From: a virus
Virus record (IMG/VR): IMGVR_UViG_3300031787_000851
Coordinates: 1-23,586 of that record
DNA: 23,586 nucleotides
Direction: 5' to 3' (one strand)
Shown: positions 12,234 through 19,511 of the stretch, piece after piece
How the letters are laid out: each line of letters starts with the position of its first letter
How positions within the stretch are numbered: position 1 is the stretch's first letter
Program-made: the position numbers and the translations under genes
The notes under the pieces: model-generated
The model's database searches: none
What the model saw: only the letters and a program-made list of their open reading frames with translations
What the model was told of the DNA's origin: nothing

Positions 12234-13139
12234 CTATCTCCGAGAACTGGCCCCGCGCCCGCCGCGCGAACTGGCCGCGCTACGGTTGAACGCCGCCCCC
12301 GCCGCGATGCGGTTGCCTCTATCGTTAGCAACGCCGCGAACGGGCCTGATTTGCAGAAACCGCGCCACCATCGTTCCAGACGGGGCAAATGTGATTGTTA
12401 CCGTGCCGCTGATCGGCGTGAGCGGCGGGACCATTGACCCCGCAGTAATAAACGTTGCGCCGGTAGCGCCGGACAAGGCCCCATTGCCCGCCAGAACGCC
12501 GCTGGGCGCGAAAGTAGCGGTTAAGCTGCCTGTGAGCGCCCCGGTGCCTGTAAGCGCCCCTGCGGCGCTAAATGCCGCGCTAGAGCTACCGCTTGCAGGA
12601 ACGAAGCCCTGTAAAGTCCCCGCCGTAGTGAAAGCAGGTGAGGTAGATCCCGACAGCGCGCCCCGACCGGCCAGATTGCCCGCCGTGGTAAATGCCACCG
12701 AAACCGCGCCCGAAGCCTGCGCAAGCCCGAGGATGGTGCCCGCAGTCGTGAATGTCGGGGCGGTTGAGCCGGACAAGGCCCCTGTGCCGCGAAGTGTCCC
12801 CGCCGTGGTGAATGCTGGCGCGGTTGAGCCTGACAGCCTGCCCGCCCCGGTTATTGCCCCGGAGGTCGTGAATGCTATCGTGGAAGTACCCGAAGCCGCC
12901 GCCGTTGCCGTGCCGGTTGCCGAGGTGGTGAATGTTGCCGAGGTGGTGCCACTTAGAGCGCCCGTTCCCCGGAGAGTGCCTGAAGTCGTGAACGTCGGGG
13001 CGGTCGAGCCAGAAAGCGCGCCAGAACCCGTTAGATTGCCGCTAGTCGAAAATGCAACGGTTGAGGTGCCGGACATGGCACCCGAACCGCCCGCAAGTTG
13101 TGCTGCCGCAGCCTGTAGCGGCTGAAACAGCCAGCTCAT
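12234..13139 (-). CDS. Repeat protein with about twelve 20-residue Gly/Ser/Thr-rich units
   Basis: This 301-residue protein is almost all tandem repeats. After a short front (MSWLFQPLQAAAAQLAGG), units of 20 residues run from about 17 to 254. The consensus is roughly G-T-L-x-G-x-G-A-L-S-G-S-T-x-x-x-F-T-T-A; one later unit has 21. The conserved Leu, Gly and Phe positions suggest one short beta hairpin or solenoid coil per unit. The tail (about 262-301) is Arg/Ser/Gly-rich and basic. It begins right after the stop of the preceding gene, with AGGTGG 7 bases upstream. A fibrous or decoration role on the virion is inferred. The function is unknown. Confidence 0.8.
   Translation of the reverse strand: MSWLFQPLQAAAAQLAGGSGAMSGTSTVAFSTSGNLTGSGALSGSTAPTFTTSGTLRGTGALSGTTSATFTTSATGTATAAASGTSTIAFTTSGAITGAGRLSGSTAPAFTTAGTLRGTGALSGSTAPTFTTAGTILGLAQASGAVSVAFTTAGNLAGRGALSGSTSPAFTTAGTLQGFVPASGSSSAAFSAAGALTGTGALTGSLTATFAPSGVLAGNGALSGATGATFITAGSMVPPLTPISGTVTITFAPSGTMVARFLQIRPVRGVANDRGNRIAAGAAFNRSAASSRGGRGASSRR
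12378..13091 (-). repeat. Coding 60-bp tandem repeat array
   Basis: The DNA behind the 20-residue units repeats with a 60-bp period, about twelve copies. Copies differ mostly at variable codons, while the GALSGS and FTTAG parts stay similar in protein. Unit 12 has one extra codon. The array makes copy-number change by slippage or recombination possible. It also keeps a long antisense frame open on the plus strand. Confidence 0.85.
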
Positions 13140-13490
13140 TTACGCCACCTGCCGGATGGACCAAAGAACCGTAATCGTCCCAGCCAGGGCGTCGCAGGTA
13201 ACGTCCCAGCCGTTCATCAGAACAAGCGAGGGGCTAACCCAAATCGGGCTAGACTGCGCACCAGTCAGGATTGCCTCATAAGCAATCCGCTGGGTGTCCG
13301 CGCTGCGCACCTTTTCATAAATGCGGATTTGCAACTGGTCGCCGGCAACCATGTCGGACAGGTCAAGCCACACCTGAAAAACGCCGTCAGTCGTCTGCGC
13401 GTCGCCCGTGTCGTAGCTGGTATCGGTCGCAAGGCTCCATTCGGTCGTGCTGACCGCCTCGGTGCCGGTGATTAGTTCAACTATTGCCAT
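13140..13490 (-). CDS. 116-residue phage protein, probably a small virion component
   Basis: I do not recognise a named family. The protein opens MAIVELITGTEAVSTTEWSL, then alternates short beta-like stretches (VFQVWLDLSDMVAGDQLQIRIYEKV, split by polar turns). It ends in a strand with WDVTCDALAGTITVLWSIRQ. It has no signal peptide or membrane segment and looks like a small beta-sandwich. Its ATG overlaps the stop of the HNH endonuclease gene by one base (TAATG), and it is followed directly by the 20-residue-repeat gene. Its place among structural genes suggests a head- or tail-associated protein. Confidence 0.75.
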   Translation of the reverse strand: MAIVELITGTEAVSTTEWSLATDTSYDTGDAQTTDGVFQVWLDLSDMVAGDQLQIRIYEKVRSADTQRIAYEAILTGAQSSPIWVSPSLVLMNGWDVTCDALAGTITVLWSIRQVA

Positions 13491-13912
13491 TAGCGCGCCC
13501 TCGCCTCACGAGCGGCCAGTGCGCGCTTCGCCTTCACTTCAGGTATAGCCCTGTGTCGGTGGTGAGCATTTGCCTGGCACTGCTTGCAAATGCGCTTGCC
13601 TCGCCAAATCCGAGTATTCGGATGAGTGAACGCGTGACCATGGTTGCAGTGCGTCTTAACCTTGTTGACCGCCGTAATGCCTACACTGTTCTCAACCGAG
13701 TTTTGGCCCCGCGTCACAACCCGTAGATGGTCGACATTTACGCAGGCGCGATTGCGGCAGATGTGGTCAATACACATTCCTTCCGGGATTGGCCCATGCG
13801 CCCTCGTCCATGCCCAGCGGTGTGCAAGCCACGTTGCGCCATCGACTCTTTTCTGCGCATACCCGTCTTTATAGACTGGCCACGGCGAAGACTCGCAATC
13901 GGTTATCGCCAT
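13490..13912 (-). CDS. Free-standing HNH endonuclease with C-terminal zinc finger
   Basis: This 140-residue protein has an HNH_3-type nuclease core. HRWAWTRAHGPIPEG (about 31-45) leads into CIDHICRNRACVNVDHL, which supplies the D49-H50, N59 and H62 positions of the metal-binding fold. A small zinc-binding tail follows (C89, H93, C109, C112, with the RGKRICKQCQ stretch). Such proteins nick or cut DNA and are usually selfish homing endonucleases in phages. It has a good Shine-Dalgarno (GGAGG 5 bases before the ATG), starts 1 base after the previous gene, and ends in a TAATG overlap with the next. No intron or intein is visible nearby. Confidence 0.93.
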   Translation of the reverse strand: MAITDCESSPWPVYKDGYAQKRVDGATWLAHRWAWTRAHGPIPEGMCIDHICRNRACVNVDHLRVVTRGQNSVENSVGITAVNKVKTHCNHGHAFTHPNTRIWRGKRICKQCQANAHHRHRAIPEVKAKRALAAREARAR

Positions 13913-13913
13913 G

Positions 13914-14765
13914 TCAGCCTCCGATCCCGATCACAGTCGCGTTGTAGCCCGTTACCGGCGCGGCATTGTTGCGGCCCCTGATCCAAATCTCGGCCCCGGC
14001 AGGAACGGGCCAGAAACATTCACCGCAGGATTGGTTGGGAGCGAACGCATCGCCCGCAATTTCAGCGGTTGTCGAAAACATCAGTTGGCGGGTGATGACC
14101 TTCTTGTTGGTCACATCGCCCACCGCGACATCGATGTAGGTCTGGTGTGCCGAGGTCGTGCCGTTGTCGATCTGCACTCCAAGCTGCCACCACCACAGCG
14201 GGGTCGTCGTGGTGCCTAGGCTAACGTAAGTCCCGTCGGCGGCGTTGCCGGGTGTGAAGCTGGTCCCGTTGCTGTTGGTGATCGTGCCAAAAGTCTGGCT
14301 GATAGCGCCGACCGGCACGTTCTGCGGGTGAGTCGGCTGACCGTAAAACTTTACGCAAACGCGAACCGTCCCCGCCGTGGCGTTGCTGCCCTGAACGCGG
14401 ACCGCAACGCTGGAACCGGCCTTGATAAAGAACGGAAAGCGGAAATTGCGCAAACCCGTGCCTAGTGCCGCCGTGCTGCCACAAGCTACGTTCGATATGA
14501 TCGCTGTGTAGCTGGTGCCACCGGCAGGATCGACACCGATGTCCAGAAGGTGCATTTTTGAAGCGGTCGAAGTTGAACCGCCCAGCACTGCCAGCATGAT
14601 CCAGTAGCAGTCCTGCGCGATGTTTGCGCTTGATGCCACCTGCGTCCACCCGCCTTCGCCGTTAGACGCGCCCGGAATAACCGAGGTTCCCGGCGTAGTG
14701 CTGGGGTTTGCGCCCCAGTTGTCATAGGTGAAGGCGTAACCCGAGAGGCCAGCGGGAAGCAGCAT
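13914..14765 (-). CDS. 283-residue beta-rich virion protein of unknown function
   Basis: The protein starts MLLPAGLSGYAFTYDNWG and contains many short beta strands with aromatic and Thr/Gly-rich turns (FRFPFFIKAGSSVAVRVQG near 108-126; a WWWQLGVQI stretch near 191-199). It ends in a compact hydrophobic strand (VTGYNATVIGIGG). It has no helices of note, signal peptide or catalytic motif. The pattern suggests two jelly-roll-like domains, common in phage fibre and baseplate proteins. Its ATG overlaps the previous stop by one base (TGATG). It lies in the module between the capsid and neck genes, so I infer a surface structural role. Confidence 0.75.
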   Translation of the reverse strand: MLLPAGLSGYAFTYDNWGANPSTTPGTSVIPGASNGEGGWTQVASSANIAQDCYWIMLAVLGGSTSTASKMHLLDIGVDPAGGTSYTAIISNVACGSTAALGTGLRNFRFPFFIKAGSSVAVRVQGSNATAGTVRVCVKFYGQPTHPQNVPVGAISQTFGTITNSNGTSFTPGNAADGTYVSLGTTTTPLWWWQLGVQIDNGTTSAHQTYIDVAVGDVTNKKVITRQLMFSTTAEIAGDAFAPNQSCGECFWPVPAGAEIWIRGRNNAAPVTGYNATVIGIGG

Positions 14766-15205
14766 CAGTCAAGATTCACATCAAGTTCGCCGATGGCAAA
14801 GCTGGGCGTGATGCCGGAGCTAACCGACAGCGTAGCGCCCAGCGCACCCTTGAAGAACAGATTACCCGCGCCAGAAGCGTCCGAGCCAATGCCAAAATGC
14901 GTAATCGAGTTAGTGCCGCCAGTGCAGGCCGGGAAGTTGATCGCCGCCGCGTTGGAGGCGTTCGCGCCCGATACGGTCCAGCCCGCACCCGAACGCGCCA
15001 CGGCAACGCGGGCATAACTGGTGTAAGTCGCCTCGCTGCTGGTCTGGCTGCCCGTTTCGGTCGGGTCGGCGGTATGCAGCGAGATATAGAACGAACCCGC
15101 CGAGGCGCTGTTCTGAAGGCCCGCAGCATCGCCCACGTTTGCGTGGTCGGTGTTCGTAAAATACAGGTTTAGAAGCGCGGTTTCAAACGCGTTGGTAGCA
15201 CTCAT
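14765..15205 (-). CDS. Small phage tail-fibre-like protein
   Basis: This 146-residue protein has a pattern I recognise from a widespread family of small phage tail-fibre-like proteins. The N-terminal helix is FETALLNLYFTN; then come YISLHTADPTETG (about 40-52), EATYTSYARVAVARSGAGW (about 58-76), AAINFPACTGG, THFGIG, and a final beta region (PSFAIGELDV). The segments LHTADP and YTSYARVAV are the best markers. The protein has no enzymatic motif. The ATG has AAAGGA about 9 bases upstream. Members often sit beside other fibre genes, as here beside the beta-helix protein. Confidence 0.8.
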   Translation of the reverse strand: MSATNAFETALLNLYFTNTDHANVGDAAGLQNSASAGSFYISLHTADPTETGSQTSSEATYTSYARVAVARSGAGWTVSGANASNAAAINFPACTGGTNSITHFGIGSDASGAGNLFFKGALGATLSVSSGITPSFAIGELDVNLD

Positions 15206-15228
15206 GGCTTATCGTCCTTTAGGGATTA

Positions 15229-16842
15229 TCAGGAAACGTTATTCGAGCCGCCGCTGCCGGGGTTGTCGGTTGCCCAATTGATCGCGCCGCTGCCGACCGC
15301 GCCCGCGTCGAAGGCGCCGCCGAGGTCAGCAGGACCGCCCGCCTTCATATCCAGCATGGTGAATACATCGGCGCGGGAAAGCGGCTCAAAGGTCGGGCCG
15401 TCGAAAGTCCCGCTGTAAGCAAGGGTCGCGCCCTTGTTGCCGCTGGTGATGTTGTCGGTCAGCGTCGGGCTGCCGCCGATGTTGTATGTATCGGCAATAT
15501 TGCGTTCAAGGCGATGCGTTCCGCTGGTCGTGCCGTTCGAGCCGGTGCCAAGCGAAAGCTGGGCAATGTTTCCGGTCAGGTTAGCATCCGACTGGATCAC
15601 CGTATTGTTAAGCGCCACGCCGGTCTTGCAGTTCTCAACTTGGATAGGCCAAGTGCTCCCCGATGTCACAACTACGTTCCCGATAAGGGTCGGAATGAAG
15701 AAAAACCCGCTATCGACGCCGCTTGCCTTGTAGTCACTGAGGAAGATGCCTTGACCCAAGCCGCCGCGCGCCGTGCCGGGGAAAAGGATGTTGCGCGAGA
15801 TATTGAAGATGCAGTCGGCCTTGGCGGTGTTGGTCGCCACCCCACGGATGGCATCCGGGTGCGGGGCGGCGCTGTCGGTCGATAGGCCAACGCAGTCCGA
15901 TATTACGTTATCGTTGATGTTATAGGTCACGACATACCCGGCTTCTGTCGTGCTGCCCGCAGGAGAAGTCGTAATCGCATCCGAGTAGTAGTAGCGAATA
16001 CGGTTTCCAGAAATTGTCCCGACCGCTGCCGCGCTCTGGCTGACTTTCATTACAACCGCCGAGCCGCTCCACTCGATCAGATTGTTCGTGACCGTGATGC
16101 TGCCGACCGCGTTGTCGTTCGATGAACTGGTGCGGACCAGGCTAATCCCGTTGTTCGGGTAGTTCGTGCTGGTGGCGTAGTTGCCGTTTGGATCGCCAGT
16201 CGCGCCACGAATATGGCAGCCATCAATGGTGATGCCCGCTGCGTTGTTGGCAGTCTCACCGATGATGTTAAACTTCGGCTCCGCAACCGCAGTCGTGCGC
16301 AGGCGACGGAAGGTAACGTTGCGCGTGCCGCGAAGGCTGAACTTGTCAACGTCCGCATAGGTCGAGGTATCTCGGCAGTAAATTTCCAGCCCGCCAAAGT
16401 CAGCCCGGCGAAGGCGGGTCGCTGTGCCGTCAACGCCGGTCGTGATCGTTGCGCCGGGGCGAATGGCAATCTTCTTGCCCGAAATTGTAGCGGTGCCCAG
16501 CGTGATAACCGTGTCCCATTCGCTGGTCTGGCGAACGTCCCACTCGTTAGTGGCAATCGTAATGTTGACTTGCTGGCCGTTGTCCAAAACCAGCGCGTAA
16601 GGGCCAAGGTTGAGGTTAGCCGTGTCGCCAGCGGCAGACGGGACGATATAACCGCCAGTAATGGTCCAGTGCCCGGAGGCATCGCCGCTGCTGATAGTGG
16701 TGCCAGCGACCGCAACGCCGCCGTGGCCCGCAATGGTCAGGTTGCCGAAAGTCGTTTCAACCGTTGACGGGGCAGAAGAAGCCCCGCCCCTTGACATCGC
16801 GTAATATATTAAGCGCCGCTTGCGCTTGGACCATTCTTCCAT
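15229..16842 (-). CDS. Parallel beta-helix virion protein, second spike candidate
   Basis: I use the ATG at 16842 (GGAAGG 10 bases upstream); a TTG at 16848 would add two residues. The 537-residue product starts basic (MEEWSKRKRRLIYYAMSRGG). A beta-rich lead-in (about 30-140) is followed by a right-handed beta helix (about 150-450), shown by repeated turns such as NVTFRRL, ITIDGCHIRG, ITVTNNLIEWSG and ISGNRIR. The C-terminal part has SRADVFTMLDMKAGGPADLG. This is the pectate-lyase-like fold used by many phage spikes and depolymerases, but catalytic residues are not assignable. Its place near the head genes, away from the tailspike, suggests a second surface-binding protein, perhaps on the head or neck. 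Confidence 0.82.
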   Translation of the reverse strand: MEEWSKRKRRLIYYAMSRGGASSAPSTVETTFGNLTIAGHGGVAVAGTTISSGDASGHWTITGGYIVPSAAGDTANLNLGPYALVLDNGQQVNITIATNEWDVRQTSEWDTVITLGTATISGKKIAIRPGATITTGVDGTATRLRRADFGGLEIYCRDTSTYADVDKFSLRGTRNVTFRRLRTTAVAEPKFNIIGETANNAAGITIDGCHIRGATGDPNGNYATSTNYPNNGISLVRTSSSNDNAVGSITVTNNLIEWSGSAVVMKVSQSAAAVGTISGNRIRYYYSDAITTSPAGSTTEAGYVVTYNINDNVISDCVGLSTDSAAPHPDAIRGVATNTAKADCIFNISRNILFPGTARGGLGQGIFLSDYKASGVDSGFFFIPTLIGNVVVTSGSTWPIQVENCKTGVALNNTVIQSDANLTGNIAQLSLGTGSNGTTSGTHRLERNIADTYNIGGSPTLTDNITSGNKGATLAYSGTFDGPTFEPLSRADVFTMLDMKAGGPADLGGAFDAGAVGSGAINWATDNPGSGGSNNVS

Positions 16843-16844
16843 GC

Positions 16845-17039
16845 TCAAACAGCCTTCCGGAGACGCCCGCGACGGGGCTTTGCGGGAGCGTCGTCAACCG
16901 GCTCGACCGCTTCAAATTCAGGATTGCCAGCGATGCGGGGGCAATCGCACTCCGAAGGCTCGCGGCCTTCAAACGTCACACCGCTGATAGTGATGGAAGT
17001 GCGGCCATGCGTATAGGTGCCGATAAAGCGATACAGCAT
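16845..17039 (-). CDS. 64-residue small phage structural-module protein
   Basis: The 64-residue protein begins MLYRFIGTYTHGRTSITISG, then VTFEGREPSECDC, and ends in a basic Lys/Arg-rich tail (PRRGRLRKAV). The front resembles a short beta hairpin seen in small head-module proteins; two Cys sit close together (ECDC). It has a strong Shine-Dalgarno (AAGGAG about 8 bases before the ATG). It lies between the beta-rich protein gene and the beta-helix gene. The frame on the same strand reaching 16757 is a shadow. The function is unknown. Confidence 0.75.
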   Translation of the reverse strand: MLYRFIGTYTHGRTSITISGVTFEGREPSECDCPRIAGNPEFEAVEPVDDAPAKPRRGRLRKAV

Positions 17040-17052
17040 GACCGCGCTCCTT

Positions 17053-17517
17053 TTACGGGGTTACGTAGTGAACGACGAGCGTTGCGGTGCCAGCAGCGAA
17101 GGTCGCACTGGCGGCAACGATGGTGCCGATCACAACCGTCTCAGCGGTGATCGTAACCGGGCCGTCCTTCAGGGTGCCGTGCAGCGGCAGCAGAGTGCCA
17201 CCTTCCGGCAGGTAGTCAGTCACGGCATCGCCAGTGCGCGGGCCGAAGTTGCCAAAGGCGTCCGGGTCCGTTGCGGTGCCGATGTCCATGTCGAAGGTTT
17301 CGGCTGCGTTGGTGTCGATGTCTTCAATGCGAAGATGACCGCCAAGCACAATCGCGCCCTTCGGCAGACGGCAAAATTCTACCGTATCTGCAATGGTCGG
17401 GTTTACGGCGAAGTCATAAGACCCGTAAGCAACGCACAGTTGCCCGCCGCCGCCGTTGCTATAAGCCGGGAAGGTCGAAGCCGCCCGGTTGTTCGTCAAG
17501 TTGTATAAAACTGCCAT
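17053..17517 (-). CDS. 154-residue beta-rich virion protein, head decoration candidate
   Basis: This is the first gene after the capsid terminator. The protein opens MAVLYNLTNNRAASTFPAY and is rich in short strands and Gly/Thr turns. The strand-loop-strand segment LPKGAIVLGGHLRIEDID (about 51-68) is followed by a Thr/Asp-rich loop and a C-terminal beta region (VTITAETVVIGTIVAA). It looks like a single jelly-roll domain, and no enzyme motif is visible. A small beta protein directly after the major capsid gene is often a head decoration or vertex protein, which is my inference here. The Shine-Dalgarno AAAGGG lies about 7 bases upstream. Confidence 0.72.
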   Translation of the reverse strand: MAVLYNLTNNRAASTFPAYSNGGGGQLCVAYGSYDFAVNPTIADTVEFCRLPKGAIVLGGHLRIEDIDTNAAETFDMDIGTATDPDAFGNFGPRTGDAVTDYLPEGGTLLPLHGTLKDGPVTITAETVVIGTIVAASATFAAGTATLVVHYVTP

Positions 17518-17531
17518 TTTACGGCCCTTTC

Positions 17532-17559
17532 AAAAGGGGGCAGACCGAAGCCCGCCCCC
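17532..17559 (-). terminator. Intrinsic terminator after the major capsid gene
   Basis: Read leftward, a 10-bp stem with two G-U pairs (GGGGGCGGGC pairing with GTCTGCCCCC) is capped by a TTCG tetraloop and followed by TTTT at 17532-17535. It lies 11 bases past the capsid stop (17571). A terminator here would raise capsid mRNA relative to downstream genes, as in several other phages. Downstream genes then depend on read-through or antitermination. Confidence 0.88.
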
Positions 17560-17570
17560 AAAAGTTCAAG

Positions 17571-18683
17571 TTACGGATTTTCAGCCGCAACAGCCGTCAG
17601 GATGGTCGGCGAACCGGTCGTGGCGAAGAAGCCGGTCACACAGCCGTGATCTTTCGTGTCGTCGGTATCACCAGCACCCGACCCGAAGATGATCTTGCGG
17701 ACGCCGTAGATGCCTTCGATGGCGACGCCCTTCTTGTCTTCGTAGTCGAAGTTCTCGGTCACAGTGCGCCAGCGCTTTGCGTAAGCGATGGCAAGCGCCT
17801 GAGCGCCGCACAGGTAAACCGGGGTGACTTCAGCCGTGCCGCCGTTGCCGAGATTTTCGTAGATCGGCAGGTTGTCAGTTTCCTTGACAATCACGCCATT
17901 CCAGAAAATGTCGCCGCCTTCGAACAGCTTCGAGGCTTCCATCTGCACAACGGTCGAGGCCAGAACTTCGGTGTCCAGGCTGTCACGCAAGTCCTTGAAG
18001 GCGTGCGGGTTGGCGAAGGCAACGTAGTAACGCTTCCCGTTGCCGGGGTCGCGCATCGGGCGAATCTTCGGGTTGCAGGTCTTGGCCTTCAGCACCATGC
18101 CGTCCAGCGCCGTAGCGTTGAACTTGTCGCTGGTGGTGTCGAGCTGGGCAAGGTCCGCCGACAAGTCGGTGCCCGAACCGACGCCCGCGCCGAAGTAAAC
18201 GCGGTCAAGGTTGTCCACCAGCCAAGCGTCACCAATCGCAGCGGTGCGATCGACAAACTTGGTGCCGTTGAGCGAGCCCAGCGCCTCGATGATGAGGTCG
18301 CGGGTGTCTTCCATCGACCAATCAAGCAGGGTAGCGCGGGCAGCGTTACGCAGGTCGATTGCCGACTTGACTTCGCTCATTTCAGCGATGCGGACAGCGT
18401 TACGGCGCTTATCGACATAGATGCGCATGGAGCGCGAAGCCATGTCTTCTTCAAACCCTTCAAGGGTCGAAGTGCCGGTAACTGCGGCGTTGTTAAGGCG
18501 GTTAACCAGGGCGATGGTAATCGAGTCACCGGCCTTCTTGGTCAGGTCTTCCTTGACCTGGATAACCGAGGTTTCAGTCGTCCCCATGAGCGACTTGAAG
18601 CCGCCGTCATGAAGGTATTCCTGGAAGAACTTGTCTTCCCACTGCTGGACCACCAAACCGGTGGCGGGAGTCGTGTCAGGCAT
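17571..18683 (-). CDS. Major capsid protein, N4-gp56 family
   Basis: This 370-residue protein builds the head shell. It matches the N4-gp56 capsid family: VIQVKEDLTKKAGDSITIAL (40-59), TGTSTLEGFEED (69-80), VDKRRNAVRIAEMSEVKSAI (90-109), LRNAARATLLDW (111-122), and RYYVAFANPHAFKDLRD (218-234). The fold is the HK97 type in this family. The start ATG has only a weak Shine-Dalgarno (GGA 11 bases upstream in an A/T-rich stretch), surprising for so abundant a protein; the leader (18684-18752) holds two small hairpins. It follows the scaffold gene, as in P22, although P22 uses a different capsid family. A terminator follows directly. Confidence 0.92.
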   Translation of the reverse strand: MPDTTPATGLVVQQWEDKFFQEYLHDGGFKSLMGTTETSVIQVKEDLTKKAGDSITIALVNRLNNAAVTGTSTLEGFEEDMASRSMRIYVDKRRNAVRIAEMSEVKSAIDLRNAARATLLDWSMEDTRDLIIEALGSLNGTKFVDRTAAIGDAWLVDNLDRVYFGAGVGSGTDLSADLAQLDTTSDKFNATALDGMVLKAKTCNPKIRPMRDPGNGKRYYVAFANPHAFKDLRDSLDTEVLASTVVQMEASKLFEGGDIFWNGVIVKETDNLPIYENLGNGGTAEVTPVYLCGAQALAIAYAKRWRTVTENFDYEDKKGVAIEGIYGVRKIIFGSGAGDTDDTKDHGCVTGFFATTGSPTILTAVAAENP

Positions 18684-18752
18684 TTCTAAAAATCCATCTG
18701 TTGCGGACTAGCCGCGTGTTGGGATGCAACGTCTCGCGACGTGGCGATCTGA
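18684..18752 (-). promoter_or_regulatory. Capsid mRNA leader with two small hairpins
   Basis: This 69-base gap is one of the few true intergenic spaces. On the minus strand it contains ACGTC-GCGA-GACGT (18729-18742, a GNRA-type tetraloop on a 5-bp stem) and GCGG-CTAGT-CCGC (703-715 of the 18,000s). An A/T-rich stretch precedes the start codon. Possible roles are mRNA stabilisation or translation control. No promoter consensus is clear. Confidence 0.3.
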
Positions 18753-19511
18753 TTAGCCCAGCAACTCGTTGATCGACTTCGGCCCGGTCCAACCTGGACC
18801 AGAGCGGGAGCCGACGTTGCGGGCGGTTGAGAGTGACGGCGGGAGGCCGATTGCAGGGGCAGGGATTGCCTGCTGTTCTGCCATCAGTTCCTCGCGCAGT
18901 TTGGCCTTCAGCGTTTCGAGGTCAGTCGCCCCAAGCTCTTCCATCGTCGCCGCGTTCTTGGCGATCTGGTAAGCCTTGCCCCACGGGTCGGGGTCACTAA
19001 GGGCCTGTTGTGCCAAGGCAGGGTTAAGTTCGGCCATCTGAAGGAACTTGCCCTTCATATCGTCGAAGTCCTGCTTCTCGCGGCGGTTGAGCATTTCCGA
19101 CATGTTCAGCACGGCATTCATATTTGCCTGCTGCACTGCGGTGGAAACGATATGTCCGCCGTAAGCCTGTTCGTCCTCCCATATTGAGGGAGGCGGTGCA
19201 GGTGGTTCCTTGGGTTGCTGTGCGGCCTGAATTTGCTGCTTAAGAGCTTCCAGTTCCTGCTCAAGCCTCTGGCGCTTTTCCCGTTCCTCTTTCAGCCCCT
19301 TAAACGTCTCGGGCGGCAGTCCTTGGTTGGTCGGCGGCACCTCTGCGGCGGGATCCGTTTCCGGTTCCGGTGCAGTATCGCCCGTTTCCTTGGGTGCAAA
19401 TCGCCCGTGTTCGTCACGGGGTGGGCCGGTGTCCTCTACCTGTGGGGTTTCGGCTACTTCGGCGGTATCGGGATCGTCGTTGAAGAAGTCCTCAAGCGGT
19501 GTCTGTTCCAT
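18753..19511 (-). CDS. Scaffold-like head assembly protein
   Basis: I use the ATG at 19511; a GTG at 19520 would add three residues but has no Shine-Dalgarno. The 252-residue acidic protein opens with Asp/Glu/Pro-rich sequence and has DEHGRFAPK (33-41), a motif common in phage scaffold-type proteins. It then has a coiled coil (about 71-99, LKEEREKRQRLEQELEALKQQ), a Pro-rich hinge (101-109), a helical middle, and a C-terminal GSRSGPGWTGPKSINELLG. The gene order portal, scaffold, capsid supports the call. Scaffolds guide capsid assembly and then leave or are degraded. No protease domain is visible. Confidence 0.85.
   Translation of the reverse strand: MEQTPLEDFFNDDPDTAEVAETPQVEDTGPPRDEHGRFAPKETGDTAPEPETDPAAEVPPTNQGLPPETFKGLKEEREKRQRLEQELEALKQQIQAAQQPKEPPAPPPSIWEDEQAYGGHIVSTAVQQANMNAVLNMSEMLNRREKQDFDDMKGKFLQMAELNPALAQQALSDPDPWGKAYQIAKNAATMEELGATDLETLKAKLREELMAEQQAIPAPAIGLPPSLSTARNVGSRSGPGWTGPKSINELLG

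Noticed and set aside
12378-13091. CRISPR-like array
   Set aside because: The regular 60-bp units are continuous coding repeats with varying copies, without identical short repeats separated by unique spacers.
11581-13125. 514-residue open frame on the plus strand
   Set aside because: It is antisense to the repeat protein and the gp4-like gene; the tandem repeats keep it open. The product is Ala/Val/Pro-rich without domain features.
17271-18689. 472-residue open frame on the plus strand
   Set aside because: It is a shadow opposite the major capsid gene, whose own frame has clear family motifs.
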